Origin: JAHBNG01 sp039028975
GTDB taxonomy: Bacteria > Chloroflexota > Anaerolineae > Caldilineales > Caldilineaceae
NCBI GenBank assembly: GCA_039028975.1
Contig: JBCCHB010000083.1
Span: 5,853-69,852, forward strand
Reading direction: 5' to 3'
Length of the DNA stretch: 64,000 nt
The position numbers and the translations under genes were made by a program. The notes under the pieces were generated by a model. That model ran no database searches and was not told the origin of the DNA. It saw nothing but the letters and a program-made list of their open reading frames with translations. Positions 44,590 through 53,711 of the stretch are shown here, piece by piece (the stretch's first letter is position 1; each line of letters opens with the position of its first letter).

Positions 44590-45780
44590 CTAAACCCTCT
44601 TTGCTTGCTTGGCAATCTTCACCAGTGGGTCAGTATCCCTAATCGCTGGTCTTTTGGTATTCGATACAGTTAGCCTGCTTGTGCGCAGTCCACGGTTATC
44701 TATCCTCGTGGTTGCCTCGATAATATTCAGATCTTCATTAATCGACTCAATAATCTCACCGTCCGCAGTGCGTCTAAAAATAACTCTGATGCTCTGCATA
44801 GGGCGTAGAAGCTGCGGGCAGCCTATAACCTCGATCTCATAGAATCGGGCCACCTGGCCATCTCTCTTCAACTCAGACAAGGCAGTATCAAAAAGGGTGT
44901 TGGCCGCTGATACTCGGTCCGCGCTCGTGTCAGCCAAAGGCTTAATCTCTCGATAGTGTCTCAGCCGCTCAATGATTCCATACTCGGTCTCTAGTCGGGC
45001 ATTGCGAATGCAGTTCTCTACCGAATCAATGATGTAGTCGCCGCTGTTTGTACGGGTGGACAGCGATAAATCTATCAGTCCTGTAGAAAGATCATTGCCA
45101 TATGGGTAGATGCGAGTGACCAGATCATATGAATCATCTTTTAAACCAAAGCTCACAATGTAGCAGGTGGATTCATCCTCAATGTCTGGTGCTTCAGGTA
45201 CCTCAATCGCCGTCAATCCGGTCGGTGTCCAGGTAGATTGAAAGATGAGTTTCCTGCCGTTGATGTAGAATTCACTTCCCGAAAGCTCTGCCACCTTGGC
45301 ACACGCTTCTAGAAGGGTTTCGCCGGCGAATTGAAAATAGACATCGTTGTTGGGCGGGTTTCTGTCCGGCGTAAGCGTCCAGCCATCAGGGAGTAGTGTC
45401 GTCAATGTGGTCACGGCCTGCCCGTGAGAGATGCCATTGCCGTCGCTCTCTAGTTTTGTGAATTTGGCGTTTCGATTGCTGAGTTCCGAAGATATTCCGT
45501 CCCCTTCTACGCTCAGCGTCATATTCCCATCGCTTGATGGGTTTAAGCCTTTCGCATCAATGATTCCGCTACCAATTTCAATCGGGCCGGAAGAGGTTAT
45601 GGCGTAACACTTGGTTACCCGCTTCTCTTGAATGTTCCCTCTCTGCTCATCGCTGGCTGATGCAAGTAGACGAAATGTTCCCACTTGGGACAACCGCGTA
45701 TCAGACTCCCAACTCAGGAGTTCAATAGGTCCACTGCCCAACTTACGACCTGTAGCCGTTTCAATGTCTGCATAGAACAT
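44590..45780 (-). CDS. Phage tail hub-like protein
   Basis: The 396-residue protein lies between the distal tail protein and the fibre, the place of the baseplate hub/tail-associated protein. Its middle contains a hub-type segment (VVTLTTLLPDGW-like region, EACAKVAELSGSEFYINGRK) and its style resembles Gp37-like tail proteins of siphoviruses. No peptidase motif is seen. I place the start at ATG 45780, which overlaps the upstream stop as TAATG, rather than the ATG three codons earlier. Confidence 0.65.
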   Translation of the reverse strand: MFYADIETATGRKLGSGPIELLSWESDTRLSQVGTFRLLASASDEQRGNIQEKRVTKCYAITSSGPIEIGSGIIDAKGLNPSSDGNMTLSVEGDGISSELSNRNAKFTKLESDGNGISHGQAVTTLTTLLPDGWTLTPDRNPPNNDVYFQFAGETLLEACAKVAELSGSEFYINGRKLIFQSTWTPTGLTAIEVPEAPDIEDESTCYIVSFGLKDDSYDLVTRIYPYGNDLSTGLIDLSLSTRTNSGDYIIDSVENCIRNARLETEYGIIERLRHYREIKPLADTSADRVSAANTLFDTALSELKRDGQVARFYEIEVIGCPQLLRPMQSIRVIFRRTADGEIIESINEDLNIIEATTRIDNRGLRTSRLTVSNTKRPAIRDTDPLVKIAKQAKRV

Positions 45781-46631
45781 TACATCCATTGGTCAAAATG
45801 CTCCATTTTGATGTCGCACGCCTGGTCAGTACTAATAGATGCTACATTAGGACCAGGCACGATCCGAAAGAGCGCGTCTTCAATGTGGGCCGTGGAATAG
45901 GTTAAGCCGTTGTAATCCCCTTGTCCACTGAGTTTGACAGTCATCTTTCCCGAGTCAAAAACCAAGGCTGAGCCAACAGGCAGGCTGCCCGACCACGACC
46001 AGTCAGCATTGCCCAGCCGAAAAGAGATACTGCCCACTGTTGACCCGGTAGCGGTGAAGGTGAGAATCCCGTCCCGTACATCCTCCTCACCATCATTTTC
46101 CACCTGAAAGACATTGGCCCCTAACACTAATGATTTAGTCGTTACGGTTTTAGTGGTCGTTTTCCATGTGGCACTTTTGGTCTCAAAGAGCAGTCGCAAC
46201 AGCGCAACTTGTCGCTTTTCTTTATAGGTTGATGTCTGCCCCACTTTCATAAGCCGACACCATTTGTACTTCAAATCGGCTGTGTACCAGTCATTGATGT
46301 AGAGCTGACCCCACACGCCTACTTGCCGTCTGAGGGTCTGCACTTGCGTCCGGAGGTATGCACCCTCTTCAGAAGCAATCAAAAAGCTGCCTGATTCATC
46401 TACCAAGAGATTGCTTGATTCATCACCGATCGTGTTGATTTCCTCAATCAGGTATCCCTCCAGGCTAAATGTCTGTATAGAAGGTAGGCGACGCGTCGAG
46501 CCAAGGTAATTGACCGCCCGGCCATTGACAGTCTTAATCAGGCTGCTATCTACTTCACCAGTAGAGACCTCGTGTTCGGTGTTCAGCTCGGGAAGTATGT
46601 TTAGCCCAAAGAACTTATAGGAGAATGCCAT
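45780..46631 (-). CDS. Distal tail (Dit-like) protein
   Basis: The 283-residue protein follows the tape measure gene by a TAATG overlap, the usual place of the distal tail protein. The N-terminal third contains a tail-family phrase (STRRLPSIQTFSLEGYLIEE). The last 120 residues form a predicted beta-sandwich (VLGANVFQVENDGEEDV, FRLGNADWSWSG) similar to the galectin-like domain of such proteins. It would form the ring joining tail tube and hub. Confidence 0.65.
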   Translation of the reverse strand: MAFSYKFFGLNILPELNTEHEVSTGEVDSSLIKTVNGRAVNYLGSTRRLPSIQTFSLEGYLIEEINTIGDESSNLLVDESGSFLIASEEGAYLRTQVQTLRRQVGVWGQLYINDWYTADLKYKWCRLMKVGQTSTYKEKRQVALLRLLFETKSATWKTTTKTVTTKSLVLGANVFQVENDGEEDVRDGILTFTATGSTVGSISFRLGNADWSWSGSLPVGSALVFDSGKMTVKLSGQGDYNGLTYSTAHIEDALFRIVPGPNVASISTDQACDIKMEHFDQWM

Positions 46632-48829
46632 TAGACCACCACCCCTGATTGGCGCAGCGCTTCTCTCAGCCTGTTGTTTGATTCGTCCAATATGTTGCGA
46701 TCCACAGGTCCGGTGATGTATTGGGTAATAGAAACTGGGCCAATAGATCTGGCTGCTTGTGCCGATGCAAGCTGTGGCACGTTTACGTTGATCAGAGCGT
46801 CCAAGTTGCGGCGTAGCTCTGCTGTTACTTCCGGCGTGCCGCGACGAATGCCGCGCGCAATGCCCTGAGTAATGGGCATACCGACATCACGCTCAAATAC
46901 CCTTGATGGAGATTGAATTCCTAATAGATTTTTGGCCGCTTGCAGAGCATTAGAGGCTGCACTGCGGGCGGCTGAGGCAATTTGCCAAGAACCCGCACTA
47001 ATCCCTCCAGCAATGCCAGATACAATGTTAGAGCCAATACTCGACCAGTTGAAATTAAACGCATTGGAAATCGAAGAGCGGATGCTGCCAAAAGCAGAAA
47101 CGACCTTTATCAATAAACTAGCAAAGTGACTGCCTAGCGTCGTGACCATAGAACTTGCTATCGTTGTAACAGTCGTCTTGATGGTGGTCCATGCCGTAGA
47201 TGAAGCGTTTTGAATCGTGGTAGAGCTGGTCGTCCAGAGGTTTTTAACACCTATCCAAAACATGGTAATGCTCGTCTTCAGAAACTGGGTAGTTGTTGTC
47301 CATATAGACTTAATCCCAGTCCAAAAGGAAGTCATCAATGCACCTAAGTGAGCCAAGGTTGTATCGGTAATGTCCTTGATGCCAAGGAAATTCGTCTTGT
47401 AAGCAAGGGCAAAGGCGGCGATTGCAGCAATGGCGATTGTGATTGGTCCCCCTAATAGCGTGAGAATGGCCCCGCCTACCGTGGTAATCACACCTGTAAC
47501 TGCGGAGAAAACCCCGATTAGTGGCCCTAGTACGGCCCCAACAGCGATGAAACCAGCAACCAAACCAGTCGCAAGCGTAATCATGTTTTGCGTCTCAGGG
47601 GACAAATTAGCAAAACCGTCTATCCACTTAAATATTTGATCAACCAAAGGCACCAACACATTTACGGCAAAGTTTTCAATAATCGGCATAAGCTGGCCCA
47701 CTGCTTTTTCCACTTGCGGCATACGTTCGATGGCAAGCTCTAAGAGTTTGTCGGTCACTGGTGTTAGGCCAACAATGAATTTTCTCCACATGCCAGAGGC
47801 TAGGTCACCCAAATTTTGATACTTGCTGTTTAGGTTATCTGAAGCACCTTCAAGCTCCGACATTTTTGTCTTAGCAGTATCTACCCCCAGCGTCGCGCTC
47901 TCGCCTAAATCCTCTAATCTAGTGCCCAGCAAATCTGTTATCGCAGCGCCACGTTCAGCCTTCGAAGCGGTGTCGTCAATCGCCTGTATAACGATTCCGA
48001 ACGCGTCTTCGATAGTCAAAGAGCCATTTTCAATCTGCCCCGTTAACTTTTCTGCGTCTAGTCCTATTCCTTCTAACGCGTTCTTTGTCTTTTTACTCCC
48101 ATCAAGAATTCTAAGCGAAAACTCTTTGAATCCGTCAGCAATAGCGTCTGTACCTAACGTGCCAGCCTGATAACCAGTTTCCAATAGGCTGAAGAATTCT
48201 TCAGCATTTCCGCCAGCATCCCGAAACACGCCGGAATACTCGTTTATTGTGTCCGTAAAATCGTCAGAACCATTTAATCCACGTTGAAACCCAGCGGCCA
48301 AAAAATCGAATGCTTGTTGGCTAGTTAGCCCGAACTGCTCCATCAGCGTCTTGACTGTAGAGACACCCTCAACTAGCTCGACGTCGAAATTATCACGGAG
48401 CGCAATCGCCTTTTCTGATATTTGCTGAAGGGATGGATCGTCGGCGGCCAATTTCATCTGACGGGCCACTTCGGCAATAGCTAGCCCTGCATCCTGGACA
48501 TCCTTTGCGAAGTTGTTGCCAAAAATATTCTTAGCTACCTCAGCAAACTTTCTAGCCTCTTCTTTCGGAACCCCCAAGCTGGCGGCCATATCATTTGCCG
48601 CGGCCCTAGTGTCAGCAGATACATCAAAAGCAGCTTTGCCAATGCCCACAACGGCAGTGGTAGCCGCCACGGCTGCACCAACAACAACACCCGTCAGCGC
48701 CTTACCAACAACGCCACCAATGCGCGAAGTCCAAGAAGTTGTCTCGGCCTCTGCCTTGTTAAAGCCGCTCTTCAGTTCTTTGTCGTCTGTCTTAAAAAAG
48801 ACGACAGCATCAGCCAGCCGTACGGCCAT
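46631..48829 (-). CDS. Tail tape measure protein
   Basis: The 732-residue protein is helical, with hydrophobic stretches at about residues 38-66 and 415-476, the latter rich in Gly/Ala/Ile, and a TP901-type core (KEEARKFAEVAKNIFGN, ERGAAITDLLGTRLEDLGES). Tape measure length sets tail length at about 0.15 nm per residue, which would give a tail of about 110 nm. It starts at the stop of the frameshifted tail chaperone (TAATG). No lytic domain is visible. Confidence 0.93.
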   Translation of the reverse strand: MAVRLADAVVFFKTDDKELKSGFNKAEAETTSWTSRIGGVVGKALTGVVVGAAVAATTAVVGIGKAAFDVSADTRAAANDMAASLGVPKEEARKFAEVAKNIFGNNFAKDVQDAGLAIAEVARQMKLAADDPSLQQISEKAIALRDNFDVELVEGVSTVKTLMEQFGLTSQQAFDFLAAGFQRGLNGSDDFTDTINEYSGVFRDAGGNAEEFFSLLETGYQAGTLGTDAIADGFKEFSLRILDGSKKTKNALEGIGLDAEKLTGQIENGSLTIEDAFGIVIQAIDDTASKAERGAAITDLLGTRLEDLGESATLGVDTAKTKMSELEGASDNLNSKYQNLGDLASGMWRKFIVGLTPVTDKLLELAIERMPQVEKAVGQLMPIIENFAVNVLVPLVDQIFKWIDGFANLSPETQNMITLATGLVAGFIAVGAVLGPLIGVFSAVTGVITTVGGAILTLLGGPITIAIAAIAAFALAYKTNFLGIKDITDTTLAHLGALMTSFWTGIKSIWTTTTQFLKTSITMFWIGVKNLWTTSSTTIQNASSTAWTTIKTTVTTIASSMVTTLGSHFASLLIKVVSAFGSIRSSISNAFNFNWSSIGSNIVSGIAGGISAGSWQIASAARSAASNALQAAKNLLGIQSPSRVFERDVGMPITQGIARGIRRGTPEVTAELRRNLDALINVNVPQLASAQAARSIGPVSITQYITGPVDRNILDESNNRLREALRQSGVVV

Positions 48830-49481
48830 TACATAAATCCTAGCTCTTTGAGCATGGTATCGCCATGGACAATCTTATCCCCGTTGGGCGCTCGTCCAAT
48901 CACATCCGTTCCCTCGGATCCGGCTGGGCGGCTTTGTGTACCGCCCAGCATTCTGCCCACTTCCGCGGCAATCAGTTGGGCCTCAAACTGCTTCCGGCCC
49001 ATATAGGCCATGGAGAGCTGGGTCAGGGCTACTTCGCTGAGATCGTCTCCCCAGAGGCCCCATTCAGCGCGGGCGAGCTCGTCGAAGTGGCTGCGCTGGG
49101 TAGGCCACGGGATATCTGCATCAAGCTGCCCAGCGCCTCCCCGAAAGGGAAAGCCATCTTCACCATCACGATGAATGCCTCCATGATCTGGCTGCCGGTG
49201 GCGTGTTCCAGGATGTACTCAGCTTCATCCCCAATGTCCGAGTCATACGCCAGCACCAGATCGGCGATCTGCTTGACGCTGCCCATCAGAATCATCTTAA
49301 TACGCGGGATGATGGCCTTGGCATCCGCAATCGAGTCAATCTCCGCATCTAGACCCGTAACGACATCCACAATGTCATCTAGCGGACCACTCAGCATCTG
49401 ACGCCAGCATTCACTCCGATTAATGGAGAGCTCTTCGATTAGATATTTGCGTCCACCCAGCTCTATTTCTACTGGCTCCAT
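48829..49481 (-). CDS. Tail assembly chaperone GT product (by -1 frameshift)
   Basis: The gene for the short chaperone (49029-49481) contains the slippery run TTTCCCTTTC at 49152-49143. It holds two overlapping canonical heptamers, T-TTC-CCT and C-CCT-TTC, in the right phase. A -1 slip leads into an open frame that ends at 48829 on the tape measure start. The second part contains HFDELARAEWGLW and LSMAYMGRKQFE, typical of the T domain of such chaperones. The fused product would be 217 residues (112 before the slip, 105 after). An in-frame ATG at 49011 could also give the last 60 residues alone. In tailed phages G and GT act together on the tape measure. Confidence 0.85.
49029..49481 (-). CDS. 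Tail assembly chaperone G product
   Basis: The 150-residue short chaperone begins at ATG 49481, overlapping the major tail protein stop (TAATG), with CGGAGG upstream; a GTG at 49514 is in frame but unneeded. It is acidic and helical (LDAEIDSIADAKAIIPRIKM). The last 38 residues after the slippery site are replaced in the GT form. It should be made in excess over GT. Confidence 0.85.
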   Translation of the reverse strand: MEPVEIELGGRKYLIEELSINRSECWRQMLSGPLDDIVDVVTGLDAEIDSIADAKAIIPRIKMILMGSVKQIADLVLAYDSDIGDEAEYILEHATGSQIMEAFIVMVKMAFPFGEALGSLMQISRGLPSAATSTSSPALNGASGETISAK

Positions 49482-50077
49482 TACGATGTAGCCTCCGCAG
49501 TGACCTTTTGCCACTTCAGGATCTGCTGCCCTGCGGCCTTGGCCGTGTCTGCCAGCGACTTAAATTGAGCCGGTACCCCTGCCGCAGCCCGCTTAGAGAA
49601 CTGAAGCTGACCGTTTAGCGTAACCGTTACAATGTAGAGGACAACACGCACAGGGAACTTGTTGTTGCTGGCATCCTGATACAGCCCCTCAAAGCCCATG
49701 GTGTACTGGCTGAGCGCGCTTTGGCCACCGCTCACCACCTGCTCATAGCCCCGCTGAGAGGCACCAGCCGCCACGGTCGTCGATGTACCATTGAGGACCA
49801 ACCCCATGTTGGCTGCTGTCTGCTCTGCCAATGTGGTCTCCACCATCACATCCTCTTTGGTGATGATGCGCTTGACCGGATTCGTGATCTGCTCTACCTC
49901 TAGCTCAAACTCCTCCACATTGCGAGAGAGAGAAATAGGTGCGGTTGTATACCCCATGTCCACCCAGTTCCCGCCCCAAGCCGCACCAAACGCAATGGAG
50001 GTCTCATCCGGCTCGGCTTCTCCAACTGGTGCCCGCCAGACCGAGGCACTCCCTAATAAAATATCTGCTACAGCCAT
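49481..50077 (-). CDS. Major tail protein
   Basis: The 198-residue protein precedes the tail chaperone gene, the standard position for the tube subunit. It is beta-rich (DMGYTTAPISLSRNVEEFEL, ITKEDVMVETTLAEQT, YTMGFEGLYQDAS), in keeping with the tail-tube fold. AGGAG lies nine bases before the ATG, the strongest site of the tail module, as expected for an abundant protein. A 12-nt gap separates it from the tail terminator gene. Confidence 0.85.
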   Translation of the reverse strand: MAVADILLGSASVWRAPVGEAEPDETSIAFGAAWGGNWVDMGYTTAPISLSRNVEEFELEVEQITNPVKRIITKEDVMVETTLAEQTAANMGLVLNGTSTTVAAGASQRGYEQVVSGGQSALSQYTMGFEGLYQDASNNKFPVRVVLYIVTVTLNGQLQFSKRAAAGVPAQFKSLADTAKAAGQQILKWQKVTAEATS

Positions 50078-50089
50078 CGTATCGATCTC

Positions 50090-50473
50090 CTAATCAGAAT
50101 AGAAAAGTGTAAAGTCAATGATCACAGCGTAGCGCTGCAACTCCTCTTCATAATCGTCCAGTTTATTCAGCAGCTCGGTATCCAAGAGCTGCGGAGACTG
50201 GTCTTTGTCCGCATAGCCAATCAGCGCCAGCTCTACCAGGGAAGCCAACGAGTGCGCACTATCATAGGTGTCATTGCGACAGCGAACCTGCAAACGCGTC
50301 TCTCTGAGCTTGTTGTTGCCTTCTGTGTCTACCGTCGAGATGATTTGATAGGCAATGGCGCTGCCCGACTGCAGCCGCTGCGGAACCAACAGCGGATAGA
50401 CCCGCTTGGCATTAATGGCCACCAAAGGCGCGTAGGTGGTCAGTCGATTCCAAATAATGGCACCTAAGCTCAT
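50090..50473 (-). CDS. Tail completion/terminator protein (DUF3168-like)
   Basis: The 127-residue protein has the DUF3168/gp17-like pattern: IIWNRLTTYAPL, a pocket-forming RVYPLLVPQRL, YQIISTVD and LRETRLQVRCRNDTYDSA. Members form the ring that ends tail-tube growth and joins the head. The start overlaps the gp10-like gene stop (ATGA). Confidence 0.78.
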   Translation of the reverse strand: MSLGAIIWNRLTTYAPLVAINAKRVYPLLVPQRLQSGSAIAYQIISTVDTEGNNKLRETRLQVRCRNDTYDSAHSLASLVELALIGYADKDQSPQLLDTELLNKLDDYEEELQRYAVIIDFTLFYSD

Positions 50474-50853
50474 TCAAGGTTGTTCCTAATACGACCGACC
50501 AGCGTTTCTACCATCTGATTTTTGGTTGCATCATACCCTGGTCGGATAAATGGTCTGGGCGCTAACTTGCTCGTCCCCAGTTCAAGAAAGCGAGCATAAA
50601 AGAGCGCAAAGCCTACAGCACCTTCTCCTTTCTTGGGCTTGATTTCCTTGCTAGCGGCCGCATGCTTTTTGTACGTAGAACGCTCACTCGTCGCCCGGTA
50701 TGCGCTGTCTCGCAAATCGCCCTGATCAACCGGTGCGTTCGCAACCATGGCTTGCTCGGCAACACCAAGCGCCTCCCAGAGTGCAGGCTCGGTACTCTCT
50801 TCGATCTGAGCCAGGATATCGTCGCCATACCACTCGACTTTTGAATTAGCCAT
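50470..50853 (-). CDS. HK97 gp10-like neck protein
   Basis: The 127-residue protein matches the HK97-gp10 family: APVDQGDLRDSAYRATSE, VGFALFYARFLELGTSK, APRPFIRPGYDATK. These proteins act at the head-tail joining step. The ATG overlaps the upstream stop (TAATG). Confidence 0.88.
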   Translation of the reverse strand: MANSKVEWYGDDILAQIEESTEPALWEALGVAEQAMVANAPVDQGDLRDSAYRATSERSTYKKHAAASKEIKPKKGEGAVGFALFYARFLELGTSKLAPRPFIRPGYDATKNQMVETLVGRIRNNLE

Positions 50854-51764
50854 TACACACTCCCTAAGTCACTTGAGCGGAAGACCGCAAAATTATCTAC
50901 TTCAGACGTGCCAGATGTACCGTAGATGCCGTGACGGGTGCCAGCCAGGCCGCCCAAAGCGCTCGACGTGCCAACGGATGCGCCATTGTAGATGAGCGTC
51001 AACGTGTCTGTTTCATCAACGATCATCCGCATTGTTGCGCCAGCCACATAAGTCACCACGGCTGCCACCAATGTGCTCTCTACGCCGGCCAAACGACGAA
51101 TGGCCACCGCATTGGTCCCGTCATGGTAGCAGTAGATGTAATTGTCCACGTCTACATATCGGGCCACGATGCCAGCATGACCGCTGCCCCGGGTCAAATT
51201 AGCATCGATGAGCACATCTGGCGTCGAGACATCCACAGTGGCTCGACCCGGCGTGGACGTGGAACGAGCGGCACCATTATTAATGCCCCAAGCCCCGCTA
51301 TGGGTGCTCCAGTTCAGCCCGCCACCGGCTGGCGTCCCTGTGTGGCCCAAACCATCCGTCACACCAAACGATGTGCCAAAGCCGTCACTGGCCAACGGAA
51401 CCGCTGCCGGCATGGGGTAGGTGGGCGTAATCGCCTCGCCGGCCATGATCTCCTCGCAGAGAAAGACCATCTCATGGTTCTTGCCATCTGGATCGATGAT
51501 CGAATGCACGTCAAGAACTCGGGTACCCCACAGTATCCGCTGGGTGGGATAGAGCTCATCTTTATAGCGAATCCGTACCGTATGCGTAATGGTCGCCTGC
51601 TCCTGGTCCGCCTGGATGCGAAAACGCTCACCACTACGCCCAGACCGAACCGACGCCCAGCAGGTGTAGAAGGTGGTGAAGGTCTCTTCCTCATAGCCAG
51701 AAGCCAATACCGTAATGGTCTGCTTCTGAAGCTGGATGCGCTCTCGTAATCGTCCCGTCTGCAT
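50853..51764 (-). CDS. Head closure protein fused to a LamG-like domain
   Basis: Residues 1-110 are a head-tail adaptor/stopper of the SPP1 gp16 type (GRLRERIQLQKQTITVLASG, YTCWASVRSGRSGERFRIQA, ILWGTRVLDVHSIIDPDGK). From about 120 a second, beta-rich domain follows that looks like a concanavalin/LamG jelly roll (GRATVDVSTPDVLIDANLTR, GIVARYVDVDNYIYCYHDGT, DNFAVF). Usual adaptors stop at about 110 residues. The added domain would decorate the neck and might bind carbohydrate. Start ATG 51764 overlaps the connector stop (TGATG). Confidence 0.8.
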   Translation of the reverse strand: MQTGRLRERIQLQKQTITVLASGYEEETFTTFYTCWASVRSGRSGERFRIQADQEQATITHTVRIRYKDELYPTQRILWGTRVLDVHSIIDPDGKNHEMVFLCEEIMAGEAITPTYPMPAAVPLASDGFGTSFGVTDGLGHTGTPAGGGLNWSTHSGAWGINNGAARSTSTPGRATVDVSTPDVLIDANLTRGSGHAGIVARYVDVDNYIYCYHDGTNAVAIRRLAGVESTLVAAVVTYVAGATMRMIVDETDTLTLIYNGASVGTSSALGGLAGTRHGIYGTSGTSEVDNFAVFRSSDLGSV

Positions 51765-52348
51765 CACCAAGCTCGCAACGAATGAAAAAGCGCTTGGGCA
51801 GCCATAGGAACTTCGGACGAAACAATACCCGGCGTCACTACAACCTCTTCACGATTTTCATACCAGTGACCGATTATCAGAAGCAACGCCTGCTTAATCC
51901 GCTGCGGCACGTCACTGGGATCGCCATAACCGGCTACGAATTCAATCTCAATCGCATCGATTTCCTGAAGCGTCACTGAAGGCACGCTGAAGGAGGACTT
52001 AAAGGCAATGGAGCCCCGTTGGGTACCGTTCCCGCTGACGATGTAGTTGCTGCTGGCCAGCGTCGTCTCACTGCCATTCTCATCCGTATATTTGAGATGA
52101 GTAACCGACCGCAGTGGCGCACGAGGCAGCGCTACATAGAACGACCGTGGCCAACAATCCAGATACATACGCCAGATCTGGGTGCAGAAGGAACGCCAAG
52201 TTACTTCCTCGGCATACTCACGCGCCGCAATGATCAGATTCATAATGTGGGCATCTTCGTCCGTGCCGTCTACGCGTAGATGGAGCTTGGCCTCCTCAAT
52301 GGTCAGAGGTTCTTCGGTTGGCTCTGTGGTCCGTGCAATCTTCAGCAT
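51764..52348 (-). CDS. Head-tail connector (gp6-like)
   Basis: The 194-residue protein has the gp6-like connector opening EEPLTIEEAKLHLRVDGTDE and DAHIMNLIIAAREYAEEVT, and the closing VPQRIKQALLLIIGHWYENRE. It forms the ring under the portal. It begins one base after the small gene at 52349. Confidence 0.9.
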   Translation of the reverse strand: MLKIARTTEPTEEPLTIEEAKLHLRVDGTDEDAHIMNLIIAAREYAEEVTWRSFCTQIWRMYLDCWPRSFYVALPRAPLRSVTHLKYTDENGSETTLASSNYIVSGNGTQRGSIAFKSSFSVPSVTLQEIDAIEIEFVAGYGDPSDVPQRIKQALLLIIGHWYENREEVVVTPGIVSSEVPMAAQALFHSLRAW

Positions 52349-52567
52349 TTAGCCCTCTGGCGTCTCGTAGTCCATCATGACGGCCTGCTCCGGTGACTCC
52401 GTGGCAGGCCGCCTCTTCTTTCTGCGAAGCACCGGCAGCGCAGCACCAAGTTGAATCCACCTGGCTGCTACATCCAGGGCAACAGGCCGCCGCTCACCAG
52501 CATTCCACACCGTGTCCGTTCCGATCACATCCTCAGCCAATTCAACCAATACCATGGGCATCATCAT
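52349..52567 (-). CDS. Small phage protein of unknown function
   Basis: The 72-residue product has a hydrophobic N-terminus (PMVLVELAEDVIG) and a basic patch (LRRKKRRP). Its start overlaps the upstream stop and its stop abuts the connector. It may be a head-decoration accessory. No family recognised. Confidence 0.5.
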   Translation of the reverse strand: MMMPMVLVELAEDVIGTDTVWNAGERRPVALDVAARWIQLGAALPVLRRKKRRPATESPEQAVMMDYETPEG

Positions 52568-53370
52568 GAGAGTGTTTTCCCGGGCGTGTACTCAATAATC
52601 ACCCGACCTTGGGCCACACGCTTCGGCCCGCTTGTCGGACTCATATGCTTAACGTCGTAATAGAGCACAGTTGCGGATTCAATAGCGGCAACTGTACTGA
52701 CCAAAACCGAGCCGCTAACGGAACCATTCGGCTGATCAACTGTCAGCGATGCCCCACTTGGCCCCGCAGATACGCCATTCAGCCGCAGCAAGCCAGTGGT
52801 GCTATCCGCCTGCAAAATCGCCTCATCATCCGAATCTCGCAAATTCTTTGCAATGGTCAACACGCAGCGCCCATAGTCCGATGGAATCGACAGGCCAGAA
52901 AACGAGAAATCAAGGCGCTCATTCTTGGTGATTTTCAGATCGCCCGTTTCCGAGACAGATTCATCAATCGTCACCGTAATTTCAGCCGCATTCAGTGCAT
53001 TTACAATCTCGGAGGCTGTAGGCAATCCGCTTACATCAGCCTGAGAGGCGGTTCGGCTGGCTTCATCCGTGATCACCTCATCCGTTGTATGGTCGAAGGT
53101 GCTAAAGCCGGTGGCAGTCAACGCATCATTCAAATTCAGAACGGCGCTACCGTCCCAGTAGACAGTCTCTGCCGCCTCAATGATTGACGACTGGATATAG
53201 AGCAAATCGTAAATACCCGCCGACGCAGAAGGGAAATCACCATAGTACCGCCCGCTGCTGCCTGATTCGCTCAGCGACACAGCAGAACCAACGAGTGTGC
53301 CGTCAGTCTGGCGCACTTCACAGGTGTAGGTCAATCCGGTTTCGTCCGCAATACGTAGTTCGTTAGCCAT
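52564..53370 (-). CDS. Beta-rich virion protein of unknown function
   Basis: The 268-residue protein has two beta-rich parts: an N-terminal sandwich-like domain (LTYTCEVRQTDGTLVGSAV, GRYYGDFPSASAGIYDLLYI) and a C-terminal part (RLDFSFSGLSIPSDYGRCVL, ATVLYYDVKHMSPTSG) that reminds me of N-terminal domains of baseplate receptor-binding proteins. It sits among head genes, so a capsid or neck ornament is likely. No exact family. Confidence 0.5.
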   Translation of the reverse strand: MANELRIADETGLTYTCEVRQTDGTLVGSAVSLSESGSSGRYYGDFPSASAGIYDLLYIQSSIIEAAETVYWDGSAVLNLNDALTATGFSTFDHTTDEVITDEASRTASQADVSGLPTASEIVNALNAAEITVTIDESVSETGDLKITKNERLDFSFSGLSIPSDYGRCVLTIAKNLRDSDDEAILQADSTTGLLRLNGVSAGPSGASLTVDQPNGSVSGSVLVSTVAAIESATVLYYDVKHMSPTSGPKRVAQGRVIIEYTPGKTLS

Positions 53371-53373
53371 TGG

Positions 53374-53706
53374 CTACCCTTCTATCGTTCCAAAGAATTG
53401 AGGTTTGCCATTGGCAATACGCGCCTGATCCAGTGGCTTCAGTTGGGCTATCACTGCATCGAAGGCGGCTATGATTTCGGGTGCCTTCTGAATCAGGGTC
53501 AGGCCAATGTCGCCAGTGAACTCTTTGTAATCGGCCAAATCGCCTCCATCGCTTAATGCGCTGAGGAAGGTCTCGGCCTCTCTTTTGAATTTGAGAATGT
53601 TCGGGATTACCCCGTAACGCATAGTCTCAATGGGCGCTTGACGCGCCTTTCGATATTGCTCAAAAAGCTCTTCTTTGTCCAGATTGTCAATTTCTATTTT
53701 GGCCAT
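53374..53706 (-). CDS. Small phage protein of unknown function
   Basis: The 110-residue helical, charged protein (IEIDNLDKEELFEQYRKARQ, KREAETFLSALSDGG) lies between two virion-protein genes with gaps of a few bases. It could be an assembly helper for the fibre-like neighbour. No family recognised. Confidence 0.5.
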   Translation of the reverse strand: MAKIEIDNLDKEELFEQYRKARQAPIETMRYGVIPNILKFKREAETFLSALSDGGDLADYKEFTGDIGLTLIQKAPEIIAAFDAVIAQLKPLDQARIANGKPQFFGTIEG

Positions 53707-53711
53707 AATAT

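Noticed and set aside
48829..49011. A separate 60-residue gene before the tape measure
   Set aside because: It has no ribosome site of its own, and its frame continues upstream into T-domain-like sequence reached by the -1 slip, so I treat it as the end of the frameshift product.
50931..51749. A 272-codon plus-strand frame opposite the head closure gene
   Set aside because: Antisense shadow of a gene with recognisable adaptor motifs.
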